A DNA stretch of 36,852 nucleotides from Clostridiales bacterium (GCA_024691135.1 JAILNZ010000101.1:1-36852), one strand, 5' to 3'; shown: positions 16,981-27,198, counted from the first letter of the stretch. The notes: generated by a model from the sequence alone, not told the origin. Translations and numbers: made by a program.

Positions 16981-17015
16981 TTCACATTTTATTCGTAATT
17001 ACGTCTAAATGTGAA
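16981..17015. promoter_or_regulatory. Nested dyad, candidate operator upstream of the pilin promoter
   Basis: TTCACATTT...CGTAATTACG...AAATGTGAA: 9-bp outer arms and a 10-bp inner palindrome, almost co-centred. Confidence 0.65.
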
Positions 17016-17028
17016 CCGGGACACTTTT

Positions 17029-18093
17029 TTAGTCTCCGTTTGCCGGCTGATTATCTTCTTCACCAGCGTTAGCAGGATTCAATCCCGTGCCGTCAGCGAA
17101 CTCAAATTCGAACTGATAAGGGATCTTCTCGAACGGATCTTCATAAAGTGTGCCGTACTGCTTGTAGATCAATACCATCATAGCATTTGAGAAATATGAA
17201 CAGTATGGTCTGTTGGAGAACTCTTCGATTCCGTCACCGGCGATCTGATACATATAGAAAGAGTTCTTCTCGTTGAAGTTGAAGAGCGGAACACCGATCA
17301 TACCGCCGGAACAATCAACATTCTCATCGCCGTCCCATTCGATCTTGACCTGCTCTTTTTCCTTAACAGCAAGTATTCTGCTGGATCCGAGATCAGTACC
17401 ATAGCAGTCGATCTCTGCCCTGAGATATAAGAAACCAGTTGTTGAATCTTCAACAGTTACACTATGTACTTTAATACAATTCTTATAAGTATCATTATTT
17501 GCGATCGTCTTAAGGCCGTCTATGAACTGTGTATAACCCGTGATCTGATAATATGCAGGATCACCCATATGAGCAACGGCATCTGTGATAAGATCCTTTT
17601 CGAGCTCAGTACCGCCGGTATACCAGGCAGGTTTCTTGTTGAATTCAGGAATCGTGAATCCGTCTGTAGTTGCATATTCTACATAAACTCTCTTTAAGAC
17701 AAGCTTCTCTGCTGCCATTGATCCGTCAGGAAGATATATATCGCTTGTAGGGATATCTTCTACCTTGATCTCGGAAAGGTACGGACAATTGCTGCTCTCA
17801 AATACTCTCATTACATAGTCTGCAACAACATCGCCGTCAATATGAGCGAACAAAGATCCTTCTTTTGCCTTGATATCTTTTTCCAATTTCGAGATGTTGT
17901 CCTTTGTGCTCTCATTGGAAGCCTTAAGAGCATCGAGATACTCCAAGCGTGACTTTCTGTTATCGAGTTCCGCATTAGCCGAATCGATCGCCTTACCCAA
18001 AGGTCTGAGTACTGCTACATATACAATACCTACTATGAGCAAAAGGATGACAACATATATCAATACCTTTTCTCTTGTTGATAAATTATTCAT
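17029..18093 (-). CDS. pilO: PilO-like type IV pilus inner-membrane assembly protein
   Basis: N-terminal TM plus coiled coil (STREKVLIYVVILLLIVGIVYVAVLRPLGKAIDSANAELDNRKSRLEYL); position after pilN. Confidence 0.72.
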   Translation of the reverse strand: MNNLSTREKVLIYVVILLLIVGIVYVAVLRPLGKAIDSANAELDNRKSRLEYLDALKASNESTKDNISKLEKDIKAKEGSLFAHIDGDVVADYVMRVFESSNCPYLSEIKVEDIPTSDIYLPDGSMAAEKLVLKRVYVEYATTDGFTIPEFNKKPAWYTGGTELEKDLITDAVAHMGDPAYYQITGYTQFIDGLKTIANNDTYKNCIKVHSVTVEDSTTGFLYLRAEIDCYGTDLGSSRILAVKEKEQVKIEWDGDENVDCSGGMIGVPLFNFNEKNSFYMYQIAGDGIEEFSNRPYCSYFSNAMMVLIYKQYGTLYEDPFEKIPYQFEFEFADGTGLNPANAGEEDNQPANGD

Positions 18094-18096
18094 ATA

Positions 18097-19002
18097 TTAT
18101 GCCTCCTCCTCTGTTGTTGTAGCTTGTGGCGTATACTGCAGTATGATCTCAGCATCGGCAGTAACATGCATTGCAAACTTATCCGCACTTATTACACTCT
18201 GCAGATCCTCATCACTTATAGCAATTCCGTTAATGGATATTGAAGTCAGGTCGTATTTCTGACCGGAAATCTCGATCTGGGCAACGTGGTCTTTCTCGTA
18301 CGGAGCACCGGAGTCGTACATCTGTGAATCATCAAGTGAAAGGATGCTTCCGTCTGCTGCTACAGACATGATAGAAACGCAATACTGTGCATCGAGATTA
18401 GCCGTGATCTCGAATTCATACTTTGCATTGATAAAATTCAATGCCATATCGTTCTCATCCATATCCTCGGAAGGATCCCATCTCTTCTCGGCAACGTTAA
18501 CGTTCGTGAAGAAATTATATCCGTTCAGCATGTGAGCGACCTGGGTCATTGCATAATATGTATGAGCTTCACCCGTTATCTTAAGGGTTCCTTTATCGAT
18601 ACTGTAACCCGTAAGTACAGTACTTGACGGAATGTGATTGTTGATCTCATCGATGATCTGGAACTTAACGCCTGTTTCCTTATCTGCTTCAGCTCTGATA
18701 GCCGAAATTATGTAAGCATATCTGTTATTGGTTTCAGCCTTCTTGGCAAGTTCCTCTGCCTCAACCTGAAGATTTGCATAATCTGCGCTCTGGAAGAGCT
18801 GATCATAATATTTTACTTCAGTCTTGATTACACCCCATCTGATGAACTGTACTATCGCAAGAGTAACCAGCAAAGCAGCTACAACAATGCCTCCTATGAT
18901 CATATAACCCATTATTCGGGCTACTGCTTGTGAAGAAGCCGCAAACTCCGAGAAGAAGTTCATGTCCTTCTTAGCAAATTCCTTTTTGCCTATACTAGCC
19001 AT
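18097..19002 (-). CDS. pilN: PilN-like type IV pilus assembly protein
   Basis: Cytoplasmic N-term, one TM, then IIDEINNHIPSSTVLTGYSIDKGTLKITGEAHTYYAMTQVAHML typical of PilN. Confidence 0.8.
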   Translation of the reverse strand: MASIGKKEFAKKDMNFFSEFAASSQAVARIMGYMIIGGIVVAALLVTLAIVQFIRWGVIKTEVKYYDQLFQSADYANLQVEAEELAKKAETNNRYAYIISAIRAEADKETGVKFQIIDEINNHIPSSTVLTGYSIDKGTLKITGEAHTYYAMTQVAHMLNGYNFFTNVNVAEKRWDPSEDMDENDMALNFINAKYEFEITANLDAQYCVSIMSVAADGSILSLDDSQMYDSGAPYEKDHVAQIEISGQKYDLTSISINGIAISDEDLQSVISADKFAMHVTADAEIILQYTPQATTTEEEA

Positions 19003-19015
19003 TTTTTACCTCCTC

Positions 19016-20131
19016 TTATTCACGGATCAAAGCGCCGCAGCAGTTAACGAACTCGGAAATAATAAAGTTCTTAGGTCCTGTTACAGTACTTAATGTGTGC
19101 AAAACTTCTACCTGAGTGCCGAGCTGACGTGAAAGCTCTTTGTCGATCTTCTTGTATCCGGATCCCGAACCATAGAGGAAACATGTGCTGATACTGTCAA
19201 CATGGAACTTGGAGATAGAGAACTGAGCTGTTCTGGAAACTGCATCCGTCAAGCTCTTGAAATATGCATTAACGGCACTCTGGAGTGAAGGCTCGTCAGC
19301 AAGAGACTCGTGCCAGACATCAATATCCTCAACAGGAACTGTCATATCGGCATCACTCTTTGTGATGTTAAGTCTTCTAGCAAGAGAGGACTGCTTCTCT
19401 CCGCCGCCCTGCATCTTCTTAACGGTCTCAGCAACCTGACGGATATTTCCGTGACCAAACTGAAGTCTTCTCGAAAGAACCGGGAACCCCTTATCAAGAA
19501 CCGTGATCGTAGTTGTCTTACCGGAAAGCTCGATCAGAAGAAGAGTCGAATTGGAAACATTAACGTTACCGTTGATCATTCCGCCGTTAAAGAGCTTCCT
19601 TATGGCATTAGGATTAACATCCAATGCATAAGGTGTAAGATCAGTATTCTTAAGAAGCTCTTTATAATCATTTGCTACATCGATCGGGATAGCAGTAGCT
19701 CTAACCTTGAGTTTCTCTGCCTTTGTCTCCTCGTCCAATGTCTTGCCGTATACGATGTATTCTACGATCATATCTCTGTTGGAGCTCTGACCTAAGATCT
19801 CGTACTTAACCATATCCTTGAGCTGTTCAGGTCTTACTGAAGGGAGCTCAAGATCACGTGTATGCATGAAACCGCCCTCGATCGTGAGGATGGTGCTCTT
19901 TACATTGATATCAAGCTTAGCCAATGCATGCTTGAGAGCCATAACAACACCGAAAGAATCGGAAATCGCACCATCGTTGATCGTTTCTGAATCCAGCGGG
20001 ATGATACCTGCCTTATCAATGTTTACTACACCGGTCTTGTAATTATAGCTGCCGACTGCCACTTTGAGGTTGGAGCTCGATGCATCTATAACCAATTGCT
20101 GTGCACTTTTGCCAAATCCTGGAAAACCCAT
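19016..20131 (-). CDS. pilM: PilM-like actin-fold type IV pilus assembly protein
   Basis: QLVIDASSSNLKVAVGSYN..., LPSVRPEQLKDMVKYEILGQ, LLLIELSGKTTTITVLDKG. Confidence 0.87.
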   Translation of the reverse strand: MGFPGFGKSAQQLVIDASSSNLKVAVGSYNYKTGVVNIDKAGIIPLDSETINDGAISDSFGVVMALKHALAKLDINVKSTILTIEGGFMHTRDLELPSVRPEQLKDMVKYEILGQSSNRDMIVEYIVYGKTLDEETKAEKLKVRATAIPIDVANDYKELLKNTDLTPYALDVNPNAIRKLFNGGMINGNVNVSNSTLLLIELSGKTTTITVLDKGFPVLSRRLQFGHGNIRQVAETVKKMQGGGEKQSSLARRLNITKSDADMTVPVEDIDVWHESLADEPSLQSAVNAYFKSLTDAVSRTAQFSISKFHVDSISTCFLYGSGSGYKKIDKELSRQLGTQVEVLHTLSTVTGPKNFIISEFVNCCGALIRE

Positions 20132-20155
20132 TATTTTTTCTCCTTTCGGTTACTG

Positions 20156-21367
20156 TTAGATATTAATGAACGATGCCATCTTGAAGATCGGCAGACCACA
20201 GGCAGCAACTACGAGACCAACTACTATAGCCATGATGATGATCATACAAGGCTCAAGAGCAGCGGTAAGCTTTGCTGTCGCCGAATCCGCTTCATCCTCA
20301 AAGAAGTCAGCGGCTTTATCCAAAATCGAATCAAGAGTACCGGACTCTTCACCGATAGCAACCATTGCATAGATCATAGGCGGGAACTCCTTGATAGGTC
20401 TTATAGCCTTTGAAAGGTTCATACCTTTACGGATGTCGATACGAGCATCGTACAAGCGCTTCTCAAGGATCTTGTTATCCAATGTCGCCGATGTGATCTC
20501 AATAGCCTGAAGAACACTGATACCGCTTCGGAGAAGCGTAGCCATTGTTCTTGTAAATCTTGCGGCTGCCGTCATCTTGGTGGATTTACCGACGATCGGG
20601 AACTTGAGCATCAACTTAGCCCAAGTCAACGAACCTGATTCGGATTTTTTCCATACCTTGAAGCTGACAACAATTGCAGCCACAACTAAAATATAGATGT
20701 ACCAGAACTTAACGAGGGACTGGCTGAATGCCATGACACCCTTTGTAAGAGCAGGAAGTTCTCCTCCGAGCTCATTGATCGTATCTGAAAGTCTAGGAAC
20801 AACAAAGACCATGAGACCGACTGTAACAACTGCCGTAACGAATGCGAGGATCTTCGGGTAAACCAACGCGGAAGAAACCTTATTCTTGAGCTTAGCTTCC
20901 TTCTGGAAGTGATCTGCAAGCCTGAGCATAACCTCATCGAGCTTACCTGATTCTTCACCTGCAGAGACCATGGTAACCATGATACTCGGCAAAGCCGCGC
21001 TCTGTTCCTTAAATGCTTCCGACAAAGTCTTACCTGACTGGATAGACTCATAAATAGCACCTACGACGTTCTTGGCTTTTTTACTCTCAACCTGCTGATA
21101 GAGCATATCCAAAGCACGGATGATCGTAATACCGGCAGACAGCAATGAAGCAAGCTGTCTGGAGATGATAACGAGATCCTTCGTCTTGAGCTTCGGGCTT
21201 GAGATATCAGCGGTCAAGATACTTGCGCCAGTGTCAGCCTTGATTGAAGCAATGTATTTGCCGTCAGCCTTAAGAAGCCTTGAAGCATCATTGACGTTGT
21301 TAGCCTCAATGACACCCGAAGACTGTTTGCCTTTGGCATCAACTACTTCGTATCTGAATTTTGGCAT
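20156..21367 (-). CDS. pilC: Type IV pilus platform protein PilC (T2SSF family)
   Basis: MPKFRYEVVDAKGKQSSGVIEA; SRQLASLLSAGITIIRALDML; MVSAGEESGKLDEVM; MVAIGEESGTLDSILDKAADFFEDEAD. Confidence 0.95.
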   Translation of the reverse strand: MPKFRYEVVDAKGKQSSGVIEANNVNDASRLLKADGKYIASIKADTGASILTADISSPKLKTKDLVIISRQLASLLSAGITIIRALDMLYQQVESKKAKNVVGAIYESIQSGKTLSEAFKEQSAALPSIMVTMVSAGEESGKLDEVMLRLADHFQKEAKLKNKVSSALVYPKILAFVTAVVTVGLMVFVVPRLSDTINELGGELPALTKGVMAFSQSLVKFWYIYILVVAAIVVSFKVWKKSESGSLTWAKLMLKFPIVGKSTKMTAAARFTRTMATLLRSGISVLQAIEITSATLDNKILEKRLYDARIDIRKGMNLSKAIRPIKEFPPMIYAMVAIGEESGTLDSILDKAADFFEDEADSATAKLTAALEPCMIIIMAIVVGLVVAACGLPIFKMASFINI

Positions 21368-21391
21368 ACTATATAACCTCCTGAACAGTTC

Positions 21392-22519
21392 TTATGCGAA
21401 ATCCAAATCGCCGAACAGAGGCGATGTGCCTGCGATAGAATTGGAACCGCCGGCGTTGGATAAATACCTCTTCAAGTCATCCGGATATCTGCATCTGTTA
21501 AATGCAGTCTCTCTCGAGATAACATTACGCTTGCAGAGCTCTGCCAGATAGAAATCCAAAGGACACATACCATCCTTAAGGCTGGTAGCGATCGAACTGT
21601 CGATCTGGTATGTCTTACCCTCACGGATAAGGTTACGGATAGCATCGTTAGCGATCATGATCTCGAAAGCCGCAACACGTCCGCCGCCGATCCTCTGAAC
21701 GAGAGTCTGGGAAATAACTGCGATAAGGTTACCGCCGAGCTGTACTCTAACCTGATCCTGCTGATGAGGAGGGAATACGTCGATAATACGGTTAACCGTA
21801 TCAGCTGCACCGGAAGTATGAAGTGTGGACATAACCAGGTGACCCGTCTCAGAAGCTGTGATAGCGGTACTGATAGTATCAAGGTCACGCATCTCACCTA
21901 CGAGGATAACATCAGGGTCCTCACGGAGAGCTGCTCTGAGTGCATTGGCGAATGACAATGTATCTTCGTGAACTTCTCTCTGATTGATCATGGCCTCACC
22001 GTGCATATGGAGATACTCGATAGGTTCCTCAAGAGTAAGGATGTGGCACTTTCTGCAAGTATTGATGTGTCCGATCATCGCAGCAAGTGTCGTGGACTTA
22101 CCTGAACCCGTAGGACCTGTAACAAGGATAAGTCCCCTCGGCTTCAAAGCCAGATCCTTGAACAGATTAGGCAGACCCAACTTCTCACATGTAGGGATCT
22201 CGTTGGTAATGGTTCTTGCAGCAAGTGCATATGAACCTCTCTGCTTAAAAATGTTGCATCTGAATCTGCTGTAATCCTTAACGACGTACGAGAAGTCGAT
22301 CTCACCTCTCTCATTAAGGTATTGCTGTCTTGATTTGTCGATCATTGACTTACAAAGATATTCTGTATCCGCCTGAGTCAAGATCTGATTGCTCATAGGG
22401 ATCAAGTCGCCGTTAACACGGATCATCGGAGGAAGACCGACGGTAATGTGCGTATCGGACGCTTGTCGTCTGACAGCTTCTGTAAGGATCGCTTCAATCG
22501 TTAATGTAAAACCTTCCAC
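21392..22519 (-). CDS. pilT: Type IV pilus retraction ATPase PilT
   Basis: ASDTHITVGLPPMIRVNGDL; VTGPTGSGKSTTLAAMI; LREDPDVILVGEMRDLDTISTAITASETGHLVMSTLHT; NLIREGKTYQIDSSI. Confidence 0.95.
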   Translation of the reverse strand: MEGFTLTIEAILTEAVRRQASDTHITVGLPPMIRVNGDLIPMSNQILTQADTEYLCKSMIDKSRQQYLNERGEIDFSYVVKDYSRFRCNIFKQRGSYALAARTITNEIPTCEKLGLPNLFKDLALKPRGLILVTGPTGSGKSTTLAAMIGHINTCRKCHILTLEEPIEYLHMHGEAMINQREVHEDTLSFANALRAALREDPDVILVGEMRDLDTISTAITASETGHLVMSTLHTSGAADTVNRIIDVFPPHQQDQVRVQLGGNLIAVISQTLVQRIGGGRVAAFEIMIANDAIRNLIREGKTYQIDSSIATSLKDGMCPLDFYLAELCKRNVISRETAFNRCRYPDDLKRYLSNAGGSNSIAGTSPLFGDLDFA

Positions 22520-22531
22520 AATATACCTCCT

Positions 22532-24205
22532 TTAGTTTTCATCAATGGAATAAGCTACTCTATTCATCTCATCGATCGTTGTAATACCCTCTACAACAAG
22601 TGCTGCCGCAGAATCTGCAAGCATCTGCGTACCCTCGCTGACTGCGAGCTTACGCATCTCTTCCTCACTTGCTCTCTTCTCGATAAGACTCTTCATGGCT
22701 GACGTCATGACAACGATCTCGTGAATAGCAATACGACCCTTGTATCCCGAGCCGTTACAATCCTGACATCCCTCGCCCTTGTAGAGCTTCTGGCCTTCTT
22801 CGATATGAACTTTCTGACGCTCATAGTCAGTAGGCTCATAAGCTACACGGCAACCATTGCATATACGACGAACAAGACGCTGTGATACAACACCTACCAA
22901 TGCCGAACAAACCATGTAAGGTTCAAGTCCCATATCGATCAAACGGTTGATGGACGATACGGCATCGTTGGTGTGGATTGTACTGAAAACCAAGTGACCG
23001 GTGATAGCAGCTCGCATAGCGATCTCGGCAGTCTCACCGTCACGAATCTCTCCGACGAGGATAATATCAGGGTCCTGACGGAGAATAGAACGAAGACCGC
23101 TCGCAAAGGTCATACCTGCTTTTGCATTGACCTGAACCTGGTTAAGTCCAGGGATCTTGATCTCGACAGGGTCTTCAACTGTAATGATATTTGTATCAGG
23201 CTTATTCTTCTCAGAGAGAAGTGTATAAAGGGTTGTTGTCTTACCGGAACCGGTAGGACCTGAGATAAGGCAGATTCCCTGAGGAACTCTGATGATCTTA
23301 TCTATAAGTGCATTGTTATGATCACTTATACCGAGGTACTTACGGTTAAGGTTTCCGTCATTCTTTGCAAGGATACGGATAACGGTCTTTTCTCCGTAGA
23401 TAGTAGGAAGTACGGACACACGCATGTCGACTTCCTCGCCGTTGATGATAGTCTGGATACGGCCGTCCTGCGGGATCCTCTTCTCTGCGATATTCATTCC
23501 GCTAAGGATCTTGATTCTTGTAGTAATAGCATCTCTGGCATTTACAGGGTTACTCATGATCTCCTGCATGACACCGTCGATACGGATACGGACACGCACA
23601 CGGTCTTCCATAGGCTCGATGTGAATATCTGAAGATCCTGCTCTGATAGCATAATCGATCATTGAGTTAACGAGCTTAACAACAGGAGCACTGTTGACCT
23701 GCTCACTGACTTCTGCATCGAGACCTGCGATCAAGTCCTCATCGAAGTCTTCGTTAAGTTCCTGAGCTGCCTTCTCGGCACTCTCTTTACCGTAGTTAAC
23801 GCTTATGCATGTCTCGATAGCAGTCTTGGTAGCAAGCATGAGGGATATCTCTCTGCCTGTTATGAACTGGAGATCATCCTGAACAAGAACGTTAAGAGGG
23901 TCATCTATCGCAACTACGAGCTTCTCATCGTCAAAGCCGATAGGAACGATCGTGTTGTCCTTACAGTATTTCTCAGATACGAGAGCGGTAGCCTTAGGGT
24001 CTACCTCTACGTTATTAAGGTCTATGATAGGATAATTATACTGGCTTGATACTGCACGGAGGATATCGAACTCCGACATAAGTCCCATCTCTATGATTAC
24101 TTCACCAAGGCGTTTACCTGACTGTTTCTGAACACTCAAAGCCTCAGAAAGATCTGTAGCAGAGATAAAACCGCTGTCAATAAGGATATCACCTAATCGC
24201 TTCAT
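22532..24205 (-). CDS. pilB: Type IV pilus extension ATPase PilB (GspE family)
   Basis: ISGPTGSGKTTTLYTLL; ILRQDPDIILVGEIRDGETAEIAMRAAITGHLVFSTIHTNDA; CNGC...CQDC zinc site; N-terminal MshEN-like region. Confidence 0.96.
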   Translation of the reverse strand: MKRLGDILIDSGFISATDLSEALSVQKQSGKRLGEVIIEMGLMSEFDILRAVSSQYNYPIIDLNNVEVDPKATALVSEKYCKDNTIVPIGFDDEKLVVAIDDPLNVLVQDDLQFITGREISLMLATKTAIETCISVNYGKESAEKAAQELNEDFDEDLIAGLDAEVSEQVNSAPVVKLVNSMIDYAIRAGSSDIHIEPMEDRVRVRIRIDGVMQEIMSNPVNARDAITTRIKILSGMNIAEKRIPQDGRIQTIINGEEVDMRVSVLPTIYGEKTVIRILAKNDGNLNRKYLGISDHNNALIDKIIRVPQGICLISGPTGSGKTTTLYTLLSEKNKPDTNIITVEDPVEIKIPGLNQVQVNAKAGMTFASGLRSILRQDPDIILVGEIRDGETAEIAMRAAITGHLVFSTIHTNDAVSSINRLIDMGLEPYMVCSALVGVVSQRLVRRICNGCRVAYEPTDYERQKVHIEEGQKLYKGEGCQDCNGSGYKGRIAIHEIVVMTSAMKSLIEKRASEEEMRKLAVSEGTQMLADSAAALVVEGITTIDEMNRVAYSIDEN

Positions 24206-24440
24206 TAAACCCTCCGTTTAAGGACACAAATGTCCATAAATATATTTTATGTGCATTAAATGTCCTTGAATGAACATCTGTGTTAGTATTTTATTACAAA
24301 AAACCGACAGTAAAGCACGAAAATATGACACAATGCGCCGTTGTGTCTTAGAAAAATATACAACAGGGGACACAAAAATACAAGATTTTTTGAAGAATTG
24401 ACAAAAATAAAATAATATTTTCTGATAGAAAAGAAAAGAA

Positions 24441-24446
24441 TATAAT
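24441..24446 (+). promoter_or_regulatory. Candidate -10 element for pilD
   Basis: TATAAT in an AT-rich region about 60 nt before the pilD start; no strong -35 at 17 nt. Confidence 0.45.
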
Positions 24447-24505
24447 ACAATAGACTAAAATATCTGAGTTGTTTGATTTTCAAACAATCGTGAGGGATTC
24501 GTGTT

Positions 24506-25366
24506 ATGAATATTTTTATGATTTTCAACATCTTCTTTGTCGTGGTTTCCACGCTCTTCGGAATCGTCATCGGAAGCTTCCTGAACGTGGTCATCTACCG
24601 TATACCGGAAGGAAGGACCATCGTTAAAGGTCACTCGATGTGTATGAGCTGCGGGCACGAACTCGGGGCACTTGATCTGGTTCCGGTCTTCAGCTGGCTT
24701 TTTCTCGGAGGAAAATGCAGATACTGCAAGGCTCCCGTTTCTTCCCGTTATATCAAGATAGAGTCATTTACGGGACTTGTATTTCTCCTTTATGCCGTAA
24801 CCCATCTTAAATATCAGCTTGATATCCTCGACCTTTATAAGATCCCGGGTCTTGTAGTCTTCTGCTATTACTGCATTACATTGCTGGTCCTGGCTTCTCT
24901 CGTCTCTGCCATGATGATCTATTATGACAAGCAAAGATCGTATTATGGTTATTCCGTGTTCACAGGATGCGCGGCAGTTGTCTTATCTGCCCTGACACTT
25001 GCCGTTGAAAAGCCTTCATCAGTAGCGGCATATCTCCTTATCGCCGTTTCGGTATCCCTCATCGGCTGTGGTATCACGGCTCTTTTTTCCAGGATCCTGA
25101 GGAAGAAATATACGGCCGCTGATTTCTGGCTGGATATACCGTTTGCTTTCTTCTATGCATATTACGGAAGGTTAAGTTCCAATTATGATTATGCGATCAT
25201 CGCCATGATCCTTCTTCTTATCCTTCCGAGATCCATATTGAAGGGCACGAAGTTTGATAAGTATTCCGCGATCGTATCGATGTGCGGTATCGTCCTTTTT
25301 AATGTTATAGGGTTTATTCTTAACAGACTTTCTGATAATCTGTTCTGTAGCGCATTAGTTTTTTAA
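24506..25366 (+). CDS. pilD: Prepilin leader peptidase/N-methyltransferase
   Basis: GSFLNVVIYRIPEG; CMSCGHELGALDLVPVFSWLFLGGKCRYCKAPVSSRY; polytopic. Confidence 0.92.
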   Translation: MNIFMIFNIFFVVVSTLFGIVIGSFLNVVIYRIPEGRTIVKGHSMCMSCGHELGALDLVPVFSWLFLGGKCRYCKAPVSSRYIKIESFTGLVFLLYAVTHLKYQLDILDLYKIPGLVVFCYYCITLLVLASLVSAMMIYYDKQRSYYGYSVFTGCAAVVLSALTLAVEKPSSVAAYLLIAVSVSLIGCGITALFSRILRKKYTAADFWLDIPFAFFYAYYGRLSSNYDYAIIAMILLLILPRSILKGTKFDKYSAIVSMCGIVLFNVIGFILNRLSDNLFCSALVF

Positions 25367-25381
25367 AAACAGGAGGTATTT

Positions 25382-26107
25382 ATGTCAGGTCATTCCAAGT
25401 GGAGTAACATCAAGCGTAAGAAGGAGGCTTCTGACGCAGCTAAGGGCGCGATCTTTACCAAGATCGCAAAGGAGATCGCAGTAGCGGTAAAGGCGGGCGG
25501 TCCTGATCCTGACGGTAATTCCAGGCTTAAAGACGTTGTAGCCAAAGCTAAGGCTGCCAATATGCCTAATGACAACATCGCTAGAGCGATCAAGAAGGCG
25601 GCAGGCGCAGGCGAAGGCGATGATTACGAAGAGATCACATATGAAGGTTACGGCCCGGGCGGAGTAGCGGTCATCGTTAAGACGCTTACTAATAACCGTA
25701 ACAGGACTGCAGGTGACGTAAGGCACCTTTTCGATAAGTATGGCGGAAACATGGGTGTATCGGGAAGCGTATCGTTCCTTTTCGAGGATAAGGGCGTGAT
25801 CGTAATATCCAAGGAAGAGTACGAGGACGAAGATCAGGTTATGTCTGATGCCCTTGATGCAGGTGCTGAGGATTTCTCGTCAGAGGATGAGTGCTATGAG
25901 ATCACGACTTCTCCGGATGATTATTATGCCGTAAGAGACTCTCTCGAAGACAAGGGATATGTTTTCCTTGACAGCAGTTTGGGACCTGTTCCCGTTACTT
26001 ATGCCCAGATCACGGATCCGGCTTTGCAGGAGCAGTTTGATAAGATGCTCGACAAGATGGACGAGAACGACGATATTCAAGAGGTATTCCATAATCTCGA
26101 CGATTGA
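25382..26107 (+). CDS. YebC/PmpR family regulator
   Basis: MSGHSKWSNIKRKKEASDAAKGAIFTKIAKEIAVAVKAGGPDPDGNSRLKDVVAKAKAANMPNDNIARAIKKAAG. Confidence 0.97.
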   Translation: MSGHSKWSNIKRKKEASDAAKGAIFTKIAKEIAVAVKAGGPDPDGNSRLKDVVAKAKAANMPNDNIARAIKKAAGAGEGDDYEEITYEGYGPGGVAVIVKTLTNNRNRTAGDVRHLFDKYGGNMGVSGSVSFLFEDKGVIVISKEEYEDEDQVMSDALDAGAEDFSSEDECYEITTSPDDYYAVRDSLEDKGYVFLDSSLGPVPVTYAQITDPALQEQFDKMLDKMDENDDIQEVFHNLDD

Positions 26108-26120
26108 TTAAGGTGATAAA

Positions 26121-27182
26121 TTGGCTCCCAGAGACGACAGCGATAAGTCCAAGGGCACAATAGAGCCCGAGAATAAGGTATCCGAGAATACCGGCAGGCA
26201 CGGTGTGCTTATTCCGGAACTTCGAAATACCCTGAGGATCTTTGACAGGGCCGGTGAACCACGTGTACATAAGCAGGAAGTCATCTCAACTGAGATGATA
26301 CTTACGAGTGAGACCGCGACCAGGGAGGTTTTGTCTTCCATCGCGGTTGTTGCTTTTGTCGGGCCTTCAGGTACGGGTAAAAGTACCAGGGCAATAAGGG
26401 TCGCAAGATCCAACAACATCTCATATCTCATAGATGACGGTCTTCTTATAAACGGAAGCAGGATCGTAGCAGGAACATCCGCAAAAAAAGCGCCTACGAA
26501 GCTCGAATCAGTGCGTCAGGCACTCTTTGCCGACGATACAAGAGCCCAGGTAATGAGAAGGGCGTTAGTCGAGAATATGCCGACTTCGCTTATGATACTC
26601 GGCACCTCAGATTCCATGCTCGAGAAGATATGCAATAATCTCTGGCTCAATCAGCCTTCGATGCTCATCAGGATAGAAGATGTAAGTTCTGAAGAGGAGA
26701 TGCGTCAGGCCAGAAATACCCGTATGACGGAAGGTATGCATACGATCCCTGTCCCTTCCATGGAGATAAAACATGAGTTTTCCGGTTATTTTACCGATCC
26801 GCTGAATAAACTTCGACAGCGCTTCGATAAGGAAAGAGGTGTCTCCCCTGTCGTTCCCGACATCGAAAGGACGATGGTAAGACCTACTTTTTCTTCCCTC
26901 GGATCTTATTCCATCTCAGATGAAGCTCTTCTGGATCTTATCAAGATAGTCCTTAATAAGGTGCCGGGATATGCCGAAGTCGTTTCCTTCAAATCCGAGA
27001 AGAGAACATACGGCGTTGTCTTAAGTCTCGAACTCGCGATCTTTTACGGAGCTGACGCACAGGAAGTACTCTATGAAGCCCAGCAAAATATCGGACGGTC
27101 CGTTGAGGAATATACTTCCATTACGATGATCGCCGTTAACGTCAGGGCAAAGCGCGTCGTAAAACCGACCAATAACGTTTGA
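26121..27182 (+). CDS. P-loop NTPase-like protein with C-terminal Asp23/Gls24-like domain
   Basis: TTG start after SD AAGGTG; Walker A VAFVGPSGTGKST; C-term EVVSFKSEKRTYGVVLSLELAIFYGADAQEVLYEAQQNIGRSVEEYTSITMIAVNVRAKRVV resembles Asp23. Confidence 0.72.
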   Translation: MAPRDDSDKSKGTIEPENKVSENTGRHGVLIPELRNTLRIFDRAGEPRVHKQEVISTEMILTSETATREVLSSIAVVAFVGPSGTGKSTRAIRVARSNNISYLIDDGLLINGSRIVAGTSAKKAPTKLESVRQALFADDTRAQVMRRALVENMPTSLMILGTSDSMLEKICNNLWLNQPSMLIRIEDVSSEEEMRQARNTRMTEGMHTIPVPSMEIKHEFSGYFTDPLNKLRQRFDKERGVSPVVPDIERTMVRPTFSSLGSYSISDEALLDLIKIVLNKVPGYAEVVSFKSEKRTYGVVLSLELAIFYGADAQEVLYEAQQNIGRSVEEYTSITMIAVNVRAKRVVKPTNNV

Positions 27183-27198
27183 TCAAAAAGGAGATCAT

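Noticed and set aside
17029-24205. Missing PilQ-type secretin as an anomaly
   Set aside because: Expected for a monoderm Firmicute type IV pilus; not unusual.
24398-24403. Perfect TTGACA before pilD
   Set aside because: TATAAT at 24441 is too far (37 nt) and no good -10 lies 16-18 nt downstream.
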